Shown here in pieces: positions 34,484 to 43,154 of a DNA stretch of 64,000 nucleotides. Numbering within the stretch: the first letter of the stretch is position 1; every line of letters begins with the position of its first letter. The notes beneath the pieces are model-generated. The model saw only the letters and a list, made by a program, of their open reading frames with translations. It was not told where the DNA came from and made no database searches. Position numbers and translations under genes: made by a program. This DNA comes from Coriobacteriia bacterium. Its GTDB lineage: Bacteria > Actinomycetota > Coriobacteriia > Anaerosomatales > SLCP01. The stretch is taken from contig JAUVXE010000006.1 of the NCBI GenBank assembly GCA_030603745.1, positions 47,580 through 111,579 of the forward strand. The letters run 5' to 3'.

Positions 34484-35427
34484 CACCTCTCCGGGACGAT
34501 CACGTCGAGTGCTCCGGGGATCACCGAGATCTCGTAGTGCGAGGCGAGCGTGACCTCGCCGTCGATCTGCCCTTCGATCGGGAGGTCCGACTCGATCCGC
34601 ACCGAGCGGTGGCGCTCGAGGGTGACCGGACGCATCCATCCGTGCGCGCCGAAGATCACGAACGGGAACCGCCACAGTGCGCTCGCGAGCGGCACCCGCG
34701 AGATCGTGCAGACGTCGAGCAGGCCGTCGTCGGAGCGAGCGTCGGGCGTGATGCGGAACCCGCCCCCGTAGGTCGGGCCGTTGGTCGCGGCGACCAGCAG
34801 CAGGTCGCGCTCCTCGGCGGGGGAGTCGTCGATCGTGATCGTCACCGGGTGCGAGTGGAACTGCCGGAAGAGCACCACGAGCAGCGCGCGCAGGTAGAGC
34901 ATGATGCCCGACCAGCCGGTGGTGGTCTTGAGCTCGGCGGCCTTGACGGTCACACGCGCGTCCAACCCGATGGCGACCGAGTTCGCGAAGTAGACGCCGT
35001 TGACCACGCCGAGGTCCATCGACGCCCGGGTCCCGCCGAGGAGCTGGCGGACCGCGATGGAGAGCTCCTTGGAGATGCCGAGGGTGCGGCGGTAGTCGTT
35101 GCCGGAGCCGGTGGGCAGCAGTCCGAGCGCGGGCCGCTCCTCGAGGGGGATCCGCATCAGGCCGTTCAAGACCTCGTGGACCGTTCCGTCGCCACCCACG
35201 GCGATGACGGAGTCGTACCCCGCGGCGCCTGCGGCGAGCTCCGCTCCGTGGCCCGGGGCGGCGGTGGTCACGATGTCGTGGTCGAGCGCGCCGTCGAGGA
35301 GGCCCTCGATGGTCGGAAGCAGGGTGCCGGTCACCCCGTGGCGTGCCGCCGGGTTGACGATCACGAGCGCTCTGCCGGGCAATCCGGCCTCCTCACATCG
35401 GTCGTGTGTTGCGGGCGTCCCGGACAC
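34480..35427 (-). CDS. Diacylglycerol/lipid kinase family protein
   Basis: The 315-residue protein is a complete YegS/DAGK member: VNPAARHG near 24, GGDGT at 78-82 for ATP, then LPTGSGNDYRR near 105 and a C-terminal beta-sandwich lobe with DGLLDVC near 236. It phosphorylates diacylglycerol or a related lipid using ATP. Overlap with plsY suggests joint control of phospholipid precursor supply. The GTG start has a weak ribosome site. It is related to the fragment at 1-578. Confidence 0.9.
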   Translation of the reverse strand: MSGTPATHDRCEEAGLPGRALVIVNPAARHGVTGTLLPTIEGLLDGALDHDIVTTAAPGHGAELAAGAAGYDSVIAVGGDGTVHEVLNGLMRIPLEERPALGLLPTGSGNDYRRTLGISKELSIAVRQLLGGTRASMDLGVVNGVYFANSVAIGLDARVTVKAAELKTTTGWSGIMLYLRALLVVLFRQFHSHPVTITIDDSPAEERDLLLVAATNGPTYGGGFRITPDARSDDGLLDVCTISRVPLASALWRFPFVIFGAHGWMRPVTLERHRSVRIESDLPIEGQIDGEVTLASHYEISVIPGALDVIVPERW

Positions 35428-35489
35428 GATGATACCTGGTGGCGACCGGTCCGGTGTGGTAGGGTACGTGTCGCGCGCCAGCCGCGCCC

Positions 35490-35565
35490 GCCCTCGTAGC
35501 TCAGTGGATAGAGCGTCTGCCTCCGGAGCAGGAAGTCACAGGTTCGAATCCTGTCGAGGGCACCA
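35490..35565 (+). tRNA. tRNA-Arg, anticodon CCG
   Basis: A full cloverleaf is visible. The acceptor stem GCCCTCG pairs with CGAGGGC. The D arm contains AGCTCAGTGGATAGAGC, and the anticodon loop CTCCGGA gives CCG. The T arm has GGTTCGAATCC, and the discriminator A is followed by an encoded CCA. It reads CGG, a frequent Arg codon at this GC. A TAGGGT hexamer about 25 bases upstream may be its -10. Confidence 0.95.
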
Positions 35566-35579
35566 TCTCACACACCTCG

Positions 35580-35608
35580 CGACCCGGGATCCCCGGGTCG
35601 TCTTTCGT
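35580..35608 (+). terminator. Terminator of the tRNA-Arg gene
   Basis: CGACCCGGG and CCCGGGTCG pair perfectly over 9 bp around a three-base loop, directly followed by TCTTTCGT, one of the more T-rich tails in the window. It lies 15 bases after the CCA. Confidence 0.75.
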
Positions 35609-35673
35609 GTCACGGGGCCGCGGGCGCCCCTCTCGAAGCGGCCCGCGACCCCGGATCGGACACGGGGGACCGC

Positions 35674-37740
35674 CTACGACTCCTTCTCGGCCTCGGCGGC
35701 CTCGATGATCTTGCGGCCGATGTCGAACGGGACCTCGGCGTACTCGTCGATCGAGATCGTGTACGAGCCGGTGCCGCTCGTGATCGAGCGGAGGTGCGGC
35801 GAGTAGTGGATCACCTCGGCGTAGGGGACCTGCGCCTTGATGACCTGCACGCCGGGAGCGGGCGCGTCCATGCCGAGGATCCGGCCGCGCATCGAGCTGA
35901 TGTCGCCCATGACGGCGCCCGCGTACTCGTCGGGCACCTCGATGTCGAGGGTGGCGATCGGCTCGAGCAGGACGGCGTCGGCGCTCTCGACCGCGGCGCG
36001 GAAGGCGATGCGGGCGGCGGTCTTGAAGGCGATCTCGGAGCTGTCGACCGAGTGGTACGAGCCGTCGTAGACGGCGGCCTTCACGTCCACGACCGGGTAG
36101 CCGGCGAGCACGCCCTGGGTCATGGTGTCCTGGACGCCCTTGTCGACCGCGGGGATGAACTGACGCGGGATCTTGCCGCCGACGATCTCGTCGACGAACT
36201 CGTAGCCCTTGCCGGGGTTGGGTTCGAGCCTCAGCCAGCACTCGCCGAACTGCCCCGACCCGCCCGTCTGCTTCTTGTGGCGCCCCTGGGCCTGCGCGGT
36301 CTTGCGGATCGTCTCGCGGTAGGGGATGCGCAGGTCGACGGTCTCGGCCTCGACGTTGTAGCGGTCCTTGAGGTGGTGGAGCGCGACGTCGATGTGGACG
36401 TCGCCAAGTCCGGTGACCACGGTCTGGTGCGTCTCCTCGTCCCTGCGAAGGTGGAGCGTCGGATCCTCCTCGACCAGGCGGTTGAGCGCCGTTCCGAGCT
36501 TGTCCTCGTCGGCCTTGGTCTTGGCCTGGATCGCGACCGGGTAGAGCGGCTCGGGGAGCGGCAGCGGCGCGAAGGCGACGGAGCCGTCGACGGAGAGGGT
36601 GTCGCCGGTGATGGTGTCGGCGAGCTTGGGGAGCACGGCGATGTCGCCCGCGGGCACGGCCTCGACGTCGACCGCCTCCTTGCCGACCACCTTGTAGACG
36701 TGGCCGATCCGCTCTTTCTTGCCCGTTCTCGAGTTCACGACCTCGGTGTTGGGGGTGAGCGTACCGGAGACGACCTTCACGTAGTTGAGACGGCCGATGT
36801 AGGGGTCCGACATCGTCTTGAAGACGAGTGCCGCCAGCTCGCCCTCGACCGAGATCTCGCGCTCGCCGCCGTCGGCGGTGGGGAGCGGGCCGTGCGCGGT
36901 GGGCTCCGGGAAGAACGAGACGATCTCGTCGAGCAGGTCCTCCACGCCCTGGAGCTCGAGCGCCGAGGCGACGAACACCGGGACGAAGATGCCCTGGCTG
37001 ATGGCCTTGTCGAGGAGGGTCTCGAGCTCCTCCTGGTTGAGACGCTCGCCCTCGATGAGGTACTTCTCCATCAGGGCGTCGTCGGCCTCGGCGACGAGCT
37101 CGGTGAGCTTCTCGCGCGCGGCCTCGGCGGGAGCCTTCAGGTCATCGGGGATCTCGGTGACCTCCTCCTTGTCGCCCTCGTGGTGGTAGGCCTTCATCCG
37201 GATGACGTCGATGACGCCCCGGAAATCCGCCTCGGCGCCCATGGGGATCTGGACGGCGCCGATACGGTGGCCGAACGCCGTGTCCAGCGCCGCCATGGCG
37301 GAGTCGAAGTCGGCGTTCTCCTTGTCCATGCGGTTGATGAGGACCGCACGGGCGATGCCCAGCTCGCCGGCGATCTTCCACAGACGCTCGGTCTGGACCT
37401 GCGGCCCGGACACGGCGTCGACCACGAACAGCGCCATCTCGGCGGCGACCATGCCCGCGATCGCGTCGCCGATGAAGTCTGCGTAGCCCGGGGTGTCGAT
37501 GATGTTGACCTTGACGCCCTTGTGGGTCACGGGCGCCAGTGCCAGGTTGATCGAGTTCTTGCGGCGGATCTCCTCGGTGTCGTGGTCGAGGTTCGAGTGC
37601 TCGTCGTCCACGCTGCCGAGACGTTTGGTGACGCCGGCGAGGTAGAGGACGGCTTCCGCCAGTGAGGTCTTGCCCGATCCGCCGTGCCCGACGAGCACGA
37701 CGTTACGGACCCTGTCGGTGCTGGGTGCTCCCAAGTGCAT
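35674..37740 (-). CDS. Elongation factor G-like GTPase (EF-G2 type)
   Basis: The 688-residue protein has the five-domain EF-G plan and length. Its P-loop is GHGGSGKT (18-25) where canonical EF-G has GHIDAGKT, and the G4 motif is NRMDKE rather than NKMD. G3 (DTPGYADF) is normal. These changes are typical of the EF-G2/FusA2-like paralogues of Actinobacteria and thermophiles, whose role in translation is unclear. ATG 37740 sits behind AAGGAGGAG. The upstream in-frame extension is not conserved. Confidence 0.9.
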   Translation of the reverse strand: MHLGAPSTDRVRNVVLVGHGGSGKTSLAEAVLYLAGVTKRLGSVDDEHSNLDHDTEEIRRKNSINLALAPVTHKGVKVNIIDTPGYADFIGDAIAGMVAAEMALFVVDAVSGPQVQTERLWKIAGELGIARAVLINRMDKENADFDSAMAALDTAFGHRIGAVQIPMGAEADFRGVIDVIRMKAYHHEGDKEEVTEIPDDLKAPAEAAREKLTELVAEADDALMEKYLIEGERLNQEELETLLDKAISQGIFVPVFVASALELQGVEDLLDEIVSFFPEPTAHGPLPTADGGEREISVEGELAALVFKTMSDPYIGRLNYVKVVSGTLTPNTEVVNSRTGKKERIGHVYKVVGKEAVDVEAVPAGDIAVLPKLADTITGDTLSVDGSVAFAPLPLPEPLYPVAIQAKTKADEDKLGTALNRLVEEDPTLHLRRDEETHQTVVTGLGDVHIDVALHHLKDRYNVEAETVDLRIPYRETIRKTAQAQGRHKKQTGGSGQFGECWLRLEPNPGKGYEFVDEIVGGKIPRQFIPAVDKGVQDTMTQGVLAGYPVVDVKAAVYDGSYHSVDSSEIAFKTAARIAFRAAVESADAVLLEPIATLDIEVPDEYAGAVMGDISSMRGRILGMDAPAPGVQVIKAQVPYAEVIHYSPHLRSITSGTGSYTISIDEYAEVPFDIGRKIIEAAEAEKES

Positions 37741-37859
37741 CTCCTCCTTGAACGTGCGTGTCCCGGAACGAGAAACCTTGTACCTCCACCGCGCCGGCTC
37801 GCGACGCGGGTGCATCCCTGAGCCACAGCATACCCCTTTCTCCCCTCGGGTCGGAACAC

Positions 37860-37868
37860 TGCTAGAAT
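37860..37868 (+). promoter_or_regulatory. Extended -10 promoter of the cyclophilin gene
   Basis: TGC-TAGAAT is an extended -10 about 71 bases before the cyclophilin ATG, in the divergent gap with the EF-G-like gene. No good -35 hexamer is visible. Confidence 0.45.
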
Positions 37869-37938
37869 GCTCTGTGTGCCGGGCCTCGCCGCCCGGCCTC
37901 GTCGGACCCGAGCACTCCCAGGGAGGGCGTTCCAACCC

Positions 37939-38589
37939 ATGCGTATGCCGACCACGCTGCTCTCACTCGTCTTCGCGGCCGCGCTGGTGGCCGCCGTCGT
38001 CGCGCTTCCGGGCTGCGGCAGCTCCATCCCGCCGGTCAGCACGCCGGCCGAGACCCCGGCCGAGCCCGACGAGGACTTCGCATCCGATCCCATCCCCGAG
38101 GAGGAGCCCATGTTCAGCCCCACCTATGAGCCGACCGGTACCGAGATCGCCGTCATCGAGACGTCCAAGGGCGTCATCAGGTTCGAGTTCTTCGCCGAGG
38201 ACGCCCCGAATCACGTGGCGTCGTTCATCGAGCTCGCCGAGGCCGGCTTCTACGACGGCACCAAGTTCCACCGCGTCGAGCCCGGCTTCGTCATCCAGGG
38301 CGGGGACCCGCTCTCCAAGACCGACGACCCGATGGTGGGCACCGGCGGTCCCGGCTACCGCATCGCCGCCGAGTTCAACGACCGCAACCACCTCGACGGC
38401 ACCGTCGCGATGGCGCGCTCGCAGGATCCCGACTCCGCCGGCTCGCAGTTCTACATCTGTCTCGGCCCGCAGCCCTTCCTCGACGGGCAGTACACGGTGT
38501 TCGGTCAGGTCATCGAGGGCCTCGACATCGTGCACTCGATCTCTGTGGGAGACGTGATGGAGTCCGTCCGCATCGAGCGCGCCGAATAG
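37939..38589 (+). CDS. Lipoprotein peptidyl-prolyl cis-trans isomerase (cyclophilin)
   Basis: The 216-residue protein has a lipoprotein signal peptide ending in LPGC, with C26 as the lipidation site, then a 45-residue Pro/Glu-rich spacer. A cyclophilin domain starts at about residue 68. Cyclophilin motifs are clear: [15 protein letters not shown] near 112, GTVAMAR near 155 and SQFYICL near 169. It should catalyse proline isomerisation outside the membrane, aiding folding of exported proteins. ATG 37939 is chosen because the signal peptide begins there. The next gene starts 14 bases downstream. Confidence 0.92.
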   Translation: MRMPTTLLSLVFAAALVAAVVALPGCGSSIPPVSTPAETPAEPDEDFASDPIPEEEPMFSPTYEPTGTEIAVIETSKGVIRFEFFAEDAPNHVASFIELAEAGFYDGTKFHRVEPGFVIQGGDPLSKTDDPMVGTGGPGYRIAAEFNDRNHLDGTVAMARSQDPDSAGSQFYICLGPQPFLDGQYTVFGQVIEGLDIVHSISVGDVMESVRIERAE

Positions 38590-38602
38590 GGCGGCCCGAT
38601 CC

Positions 38603-39946
38603 GTGGACCAGGTGCGCTTCGACGAGGGTCGCAAGGCCTACGATGCCAAGGACTTCCGCGCCGCGGCCAAGGCGTTCCTCGAGGCCGCGGGTAGGGGCGA
38701 GGGCAGCGGCGCGGCCTACCACATGGCGGGCAACTCCTTCGTGCGCCTGCGTCGTTACGCCGACGCGGTGACGGTCTACCGCTACGCGCTCGCCGACGAG
38801 ACCTACCCCAAGCGCTCCGCGGTCCAGTGCAACCTCGCCGCCGCGCGGGTCGCCCTCGGCGAGTATGCCGAGGCGGTCCGCGACTACGATGCGGCGCTCG
38901 AGGATCCGGAGTACGAGGGCCAGTATCGCGCGCTCCAGGGCAAGGCGGGCGCGCTCTTCGAGATGGGCAGGACCGAGGACGCGGCGATGGCCTACCGCCA
39001 GGCCGCCCTCGACTCCGACAACCCCGACCCCGGCAAGGCGCTCAACAACCTCGGCCTGTGCTTCATGGCGCTCGACCGGCCGACCGACGCCGTCGAGGCG
39101 TATCGGGCGGCCCTCGGGTTCGACAGCTACACCGGGCGGGGCAAGGCGCTCGCCAACCTCGGCATGGCGTATCACGCGATCGGTTGTCACGGGGACGCCG
39201 TCAAGGCGTTCGAGAAGGCGATCGAGTTGCACAGCCACGAGCTCACGCAGGCGGCGCGCGAGGCGTACGCGGCGAGCCAGGACGCGCTTCGGGCCCCCGC
39301 CGAGCGCGAGGTGGTCGAGGGGTGGAGCACCGGCGAGATGCCGCCGGTGACCGCGGAGTCGCCCGCGGTCCCCGACGAGGTGGCCGGCGACCCGTTCTCC
39401 GCCGCGCGGGCCGCGATGCCGCCGGTCGAGCAGGACGGTGACCCTGGCGCGGACGACGACGTCAACGCGTTCTTCGCGATGACCGACGCCGAGATGAGGG
39501 AGCGGGACCGCGACTCCCGCCGTCTCGAGCGCGAGCAGCGCACGGCGACGCGCGGCCCGTGGGCGCTCATCGGCACCGTGCTCCTGGTGATCGTGCTCGT
39601 GACAGGCGCGCTCGTGGGCGCGTTCCTGACAGGACTGGGCTACCCCACGCAGAAGATGACCGTCTCGGGCATGCTCGAGGCGCGTGCCGACGGCCGGCCG
39701 GTCGCCGGGTACTGGGTGGCGGTGCCGACGTCGGACATCGACAAGGAGATGGCCAAGCTGCCGCCGCTCCGGGAGTACGTGATCGGCACCGTGGAGCGTT
39801 CGCCGAGGACGTCGCGCGTATCCGTGACGGTCACGCCGGAGAGCGGCGCGCCGCTCGACTACGAGATCACCCTGGCGCGCGAAGGGGTGGGATGGAAGGT
39901 CACCGGCGTGGAGAACGACTGGAGGTCGACGGGCGGGGGCTCTTAG
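38603..39946 (+). CDS. TPR-repeat protein with a single membrane segment
   Basis: The 447-residue protein has at least five TPR units in residues 1-230 (for example KALNNLGLCFMALDRP and KALANLGMAYHAIG). A charged, acidic linker follows, then one transmembrane helix (about 319-341). A C-terminal extracytoplasmic domain of about 100 residues is rich in beta strands. TPRs usually bind partner proteins; with this topology it would scaffold on the cytoplasmic face. I do not recognise the outer domain. The start is a GTG just after the cyclophilin gene. Confidence 0.75.
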   Translation: MDQVRFDEGRKAYDAKDFRAAAKAFLEAAGRGEGSGAAYHMAGNSFVRLRRYADAVTVYRYALADETYPKRSAVQCNLAAARVALGEYAEAVRDYDAALEDPEYEGQYRALQGKAGALFEMGRTEDAAMAYRQAALDSDNPDPGKALNNLGLCFMALDRPTDAVEAYRAALGFDSYTGRGKALANLGMAYHAIGCHGDAVKAFEKAIELHSHELTQAAREAYAASQDALRAPAEREVVEGWSTGEMPPVTAESPAVPDEVAGDPFSAARAAMPPVEQDGDPGADDDVNAFFAMTDAEMRERDRDSRRLEREQRTATRGPWALIGTVLLVIVLVTGALVGAFLTGLGYPTQKMTVSGMLEARADGRPVAGYWVAVPTSDIDKEMAKLPPLREYVIGTVERSPRTSRVSVTVTPESGAPLDYEITLAREGVGWKVTGVENDWRSTGGGS

Positions 39947-40025
39947 TGCATACTCCCGTGCCAGTCGCCGACCGGTGACGCGCGGCCCCAAGCGGCGGCC
40001 ATGCGACGACGACGGAAGGAAGAAC

Positions 40026-40427
40026 GTGGATCAGAAGACCTACATCATGATCAAGCCGGACGCGGTGGAGCGGGGTCTCGTGGGCTCCATCATCGCCCGC
40101 TTCGAGGCTTGCGGCCTGCGCCTTGAGCGCGTGGAGCACGGCATGGTCACTCCCGAGCAGGCCGCGGCCAACTACGCCGAGCACGAGGGCAAGCCGTTCT
40201 ACGAGGGCCTGGTCGAGTACATCACGTCGGGCCCGGTCGTGAAGATGGTCATCTCCGGCCCCGAGGCGGTCGTCGTCTGCCGCAAGCTCATGGGCGCGAC
40301 CAACCCGCGTGACGCCGCGCCCGGCACGATCCGCGGCGACTTCGGCCTCACGCTCGACGCGAACATCATCCACGGCTCGGACTCTCCCGAGTCCGCCGAG
40401 CGCGAGATCGCGATCTTCTTCGGATAG
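40026..40427 (+). CDS. ndk: Nucleoside diphosphate kinase
   Basis: The 133-residue protein has the NDK signature NIIHGSDS with catalytic H116, plus the N-terminal TYIMIKPDAVERG and the GATNPRDAAPGTIRGDFG block. It transfers a phosphate between nucleoside triphosphates and diphosphates through phospho-His. GTG 40026 follows GGAAGGAAG; the upstream frame extension lacks conservation. It is slightly shorter than average but complete. Hairpins lie just downstream. Confidence 0.97.
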   Translation: MDQKTYIMIKPDAVERGLVGSIIARFEACGLRLERVEHGMVTPEQAAANYAEHEGKPFYEGLVEYITSGPVVKMVISGPEAVVVCRKLMGATNPRDAAPGTIRGDFGLTLDANIIHGSDSPESAEREIAIFFG

Positions 40428-40435
40428 GCGCCGAA

Positions 40436-40464
40436 GGGGGCCGGGGCTGAGCGCTCCGGCCCTC
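40436..40464 (+). terminator. Hairpin terminator after ndk
   Basis: GGGGGCCGG pairs with CCGGCCCTC over 9 bp, allowing one G-U, around an 11-base loop, starting nine bases after the ndk stop. A second smaller hairpin of CCCCGG/CCGGGG follows at about 40474-40492. Confidence 0.5.
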
Positions 40465-40524
40465 TCGCACTACCCCGGCCGGTGACCGGGGGTCCTACTC
40501 TGCCGGGAGTATGGGGGTATTCGC

Positions 40525-41550
40525 ATGTTCTTTCGCGTCATGGACAAGGCGCGGATCGCCGACCTGGTCCGGGGGCTTTCGACCGAGTACGAGGTCATCG
40601 GACCGGTCGCGAAGGGGGAGCGCTTCACGTTCTCGGTCATCGAGGACCCCGCCGATCTGCGCCTCGACTTCGACACGACGATCCTGCCGCCCAAGAAGTT
40701 CTTCTTCCCGCCCGAGGAGCGCATGATGCGCTTCAGGGTCGCGGACAACGAGGTCGTCGACGACGAGGCGTTCGCCTCCCCGCGGGTACTCTTCGGCCTG
40801 CACCCCTGCGACATCAACGCGCTCCTGCTCATGGACAACGTCTTCCTCGGCGAGTTCGAGGATCCCTACTACAAGGCGTACCGGGACGCGACGTTGCTCG
40901 TGGGCGTCTCGTGCAGCCCGCGGGAGACCTGCTTCTGCAACGCGTGGGACACCGACGAGGTCCACTGGGGCTTCGACATCTTCCTCACTGACCTCGGCGA
41001 CCGGTACTTCGTGTCGGTGCGCTCGGTGATGGGCGCGGAGCTGCTCGACCGGCACGTCGAGACGAGCCCGATCACCGCCGAGGACACCGCGGAGTTCCAG
41101 GCCGTGGTGCGCGAGTTCAAGCGCGCGTTCCCCGCCAAGCTCGACACGTCCCAGCTCCCGCTCCTGCTCGACGCGAAGTTCGACGATCCGGTCTGGGACG
41201 AGCTCGGCGAGCGCTGCCTGAGCTGCGGGGCGTGTTCGATGGTCTGCCCGACCTGCTACTGCTTCGACGTGCGCGACGACCTCGACCCCGACCAGCGCTC
41301 GGGTGAGCGCAAGCGGGTCTGGGACTCGTGTCAGTTCAGCGAGTTCTCGGCGGTCGCCCACGGCCAGACGTTCCGCGAGTCGCGCGCGAGCCGGGTGAAG
41401 TACCGCTACTACCACAAGCAGTGGGGCTACCTCTCCAAGTTCGAGCGGGTGCTGTGCGTGGGGTGCGGGCGGTGCACGCACGCGTGTCTCGCCGACATCA
41501 GCCCGCGCGAGGTCGTGACCGCGCTCGTCGAGGGGAGTGAGGCGCGATGA
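40525..41550 (+). CDS. hydB: Sulfhydrogenase (group 3b-type) beta subunit, 4Fe-4S protein
   Basis: The 341-residue protein matches the HydB/beta subunit of heterotetrameric NAD(P)-linked hydrogenases: an N-terminal region including LFGLHPCDINAL (about 91-102) with a conserved CNAWDTD segment. C-terminal 4Fe-4S motifs follow, CLSCGACSMVCPTCYC near 231 and CVGCGRCTHAC near 311. It passes electrons between the [NiFe] module and the flavin subunit. GGGGGT precedes the ATG. It overlaps the gamma gene (ATGA) and heads the four-gene order beta-gamma-delta-alpha. Confidence 0.93.
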   Translation: MFFRVMDKARIADLVRGLSTEYEVIGPVAKGERFTFSVIEDPADLRLDFDTTILPPKKFFFPPEERMMRFRVADNEVVDDEAFASPRVLFGLHPCDINALLLMDNVFLGEFEDPYYKAYRDATLLVGVSCSPRETCFCNAWDTDEVHWGFDIFLTDLGDRYFVSVRSVMGAELLDRHVETSPITAEDTAEFQAVVREFKRAFPAKLDTSQLPLLLDAKFDDPVWDELGERCLSCGACSMVCPTCYCFDVRDDLDPDQRSGERKRVWDSCQFSEFSAVAHGQTFRESRASRVKYRYYHKQWGYLSKFERVLCVGCGRCTHACLADISPREVVTALVEGSEAR

Positions 41551-42404
41551 CGGCCTCGACCACCTACCGCCAGCTGAAAGCGAACCCGTATCGCCCCTGG
41601 CCGGCGAGGATCACCTCGATCGTCGACCTCACCGAGAAGGAGAAGCTCATCGAGATGCGCCTCATCGACGAGGCCGCCCGTGAGGCGTTCTCCTTCGATG
41701 CGGGGCAGTTCGTCGAGGTCTCGCTCTTCGGCGTGGGGGAGGCCCCGATCTCGATCTCTTCGGCGCCGAGCAAGCAGGGCTTCATCGAGCTGTGCGTCCG
41801 GCGGGCCGGCGACGTGACGAGCGCGCTGCACCAGAAGCAGTGCGGCGACATCATCGGCATCCGGGGCCCGTTCGGCCGAGGATTCCCGTTCCCGGAGATG
41901 AAGGGCCACGACGTGCTGCTCGTCGCCGGGGGACTCGGCATCGCGCCGCTCAAGAGCCTCATCAACCACATCCACGACGACCGGCACGACTTCGGCAACG
42001 TCACGATCCTCTACGGGGCGAAGAACCCCTCGGAGATCCTCTTCCGCCAGCAGTTCGATATGTGGAAGCACCGTGAGGACTTCGAGCTCATCATGACCGT
42101 CGACCAGCCCGACGAGACGTGGGACGACGAGGTCGGGCTCGTGACGAAGCTCTTCGACCGCATCGACGTCGATCCCGCGCGCACCTACGGCGCGATCTGC
42201 GGGCCGCCGGTGATGTATCGCTACGTCATCGACGAGATGCGCAAGAAGGAGATGGATGCCGACCGCATCTACGTGAGCTTCGAGCGCCGGATGAAGTGCG
42301 GCATCGGCAAGTGCGGACACTGCGGCGTGGGCCACCAGTACGCCTGCATCGACGGACCGGTCTTCAACTACTGGGAAGCCATGAACCTGCAGGAGGCGAT
42401 CTAG
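41547..42404 (+). CDS. hydG: Sulfhydrogenase (group 3b-type) gamma subunit, FAD/NAD(P)-binding
   Basis: The 285-residue protein has a ferredoxin-reductase plan. The flavin site is around SLFGVGEAPISIS (about 60-72) and the NAD(P) site at VAGGLGIAPLKSL (about 127-139). A C-terminal 2Fe-2S cysteine cluster lies in CGIGKCGHC...CIDGP. This is the NAD(P)H-oxidising or -reducing module. It overlaps hydB by four bases and ends directly before the delta gene. The symbol follows the sulfhydrogenase nomenclature, not the [FeFe] maturase. Confidence 0.93.
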   Translation: MTASTTYRQLKANPYRPWPARITSIVDLTEKEKLIEMRLIDEAAREAFSFDAGQFVEVSLFGVGEAPISISSAPSKQGFIELCVRRAGDVTSALHQKQCGDIIGIRGPFGRGFPFPEMKGHDVLLVAGGLGIAPLKSLINHIHDDRHDFGNVTILYGAKNPSEILFRQQFDMWKHREDFELIMTVDQPDETWDDEVGLVTKLFDRIDVDPARTYGAICGPPVMYRYVIDEMRKKEMDADRIYVSFERRMKCGIGKCGHCGVGHQYACIDGPVFNYWEAMNLQEAI

Positions 42405-43154
42405 ATGGCGCCGCGTGTCGTGGTCATCGGGCTGGCGAGCGACTTCGGCTGCCAGGTCCAGATGACGAACATCGAGGACCACCTGCTCGACGTGCTCGGG
42501 CTGATCGACCTGACCTACTGGCAGCTCGCCTCCTCGGGCCACCTGCCCGCGGAGTACGACGTCGCGATCGTCGAGGGCGCGGTGACCACCGAGGCCCACG
42601 TCGAGGCGCTCCGTCGCGTTCGCGAGACCGCCGGGGCCGTCATCGCCGTGGGCGCGTGCGCGATCACCGGGGGGATCCCTGCGATCGCCTCGGCGGGCGA
42701 GCTCGCGGACCGGTACGGATGCGTCTACGGCGAGGGTGGGGCCGAGGTCGCGTGCGGACGCATCGCGCCCATGCCCGTCACCGCGGTCATCGACGTCGAC
42801 TACCGCGTGCCGGGATGCCCGCTCGACACCGACGAGTTCCTCCGCGTGCTCTCGCGCGCCCTGCAGGGCCTGTCCGGCCGCATCCCGGAGGAGCCCCTGT
42901 GCGCCGCGTGCAAGACGCGGGAGAACATCTGCTTCCACGACCGGGGCGAGCTGTGCCTCGGCCTCGTCACGCGCACGGGGTGCGGCGCGAAGTGCGTCTC
43001 CCTCGGCCGCGCGTGCACCGGGTGCCGCGGTATCGCGGCCGACGCGAACCTCGACGCGGCATACGCGCTCCTCGCCTCGCGCGGTATCCCCGCCGAGGAG
43101 TTCACGCGCCGCCTGTCGCTCTACAACACGCTCGAAGAAGGGTGCGACCGATGA
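42405..43154 (+). CDS. hydD: Sulfhydrogenase (group 3b-type) delta subunit (hydrogenase small subunit)
   Basis: The 249-residue protein is the [NiFe] small subunit: DFGCQVQMT near residue 12 for the proximal cluster, GACAITGG near 84, VPGCPLD near 135, and further cysteines from CAACKTRENIC onward and in CGAKC...CTGCRG. It has no Tat signal, so it stays in the cytoplasm, in contrast to the small subunit at 18,720-19,889. It overlaps the alpha gene by four bases (ATGA). Confidence 0.93.
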   Translation: MAPRVVVIGLASDFGCQVQMTNIEDHLLDVLGLIDLTYWQLASSGHLPAEYDVAIVEGAVTTEAHVEALRRVRETAGAVIAVGACAITGGIPAIASAGELADRYGCVYGEGGAEVACGRIAPMPVTAVIDVDYRVPGCPLDTDEFLRVLSRALQGLSGRIPEEPLCAACKTRENICFHDRGELCLGLVTRTGCGAKCVSLGRACTGCRGIAADANLDAAYALLASRGIPAEEFTRRLSLYNTLEEGCDR

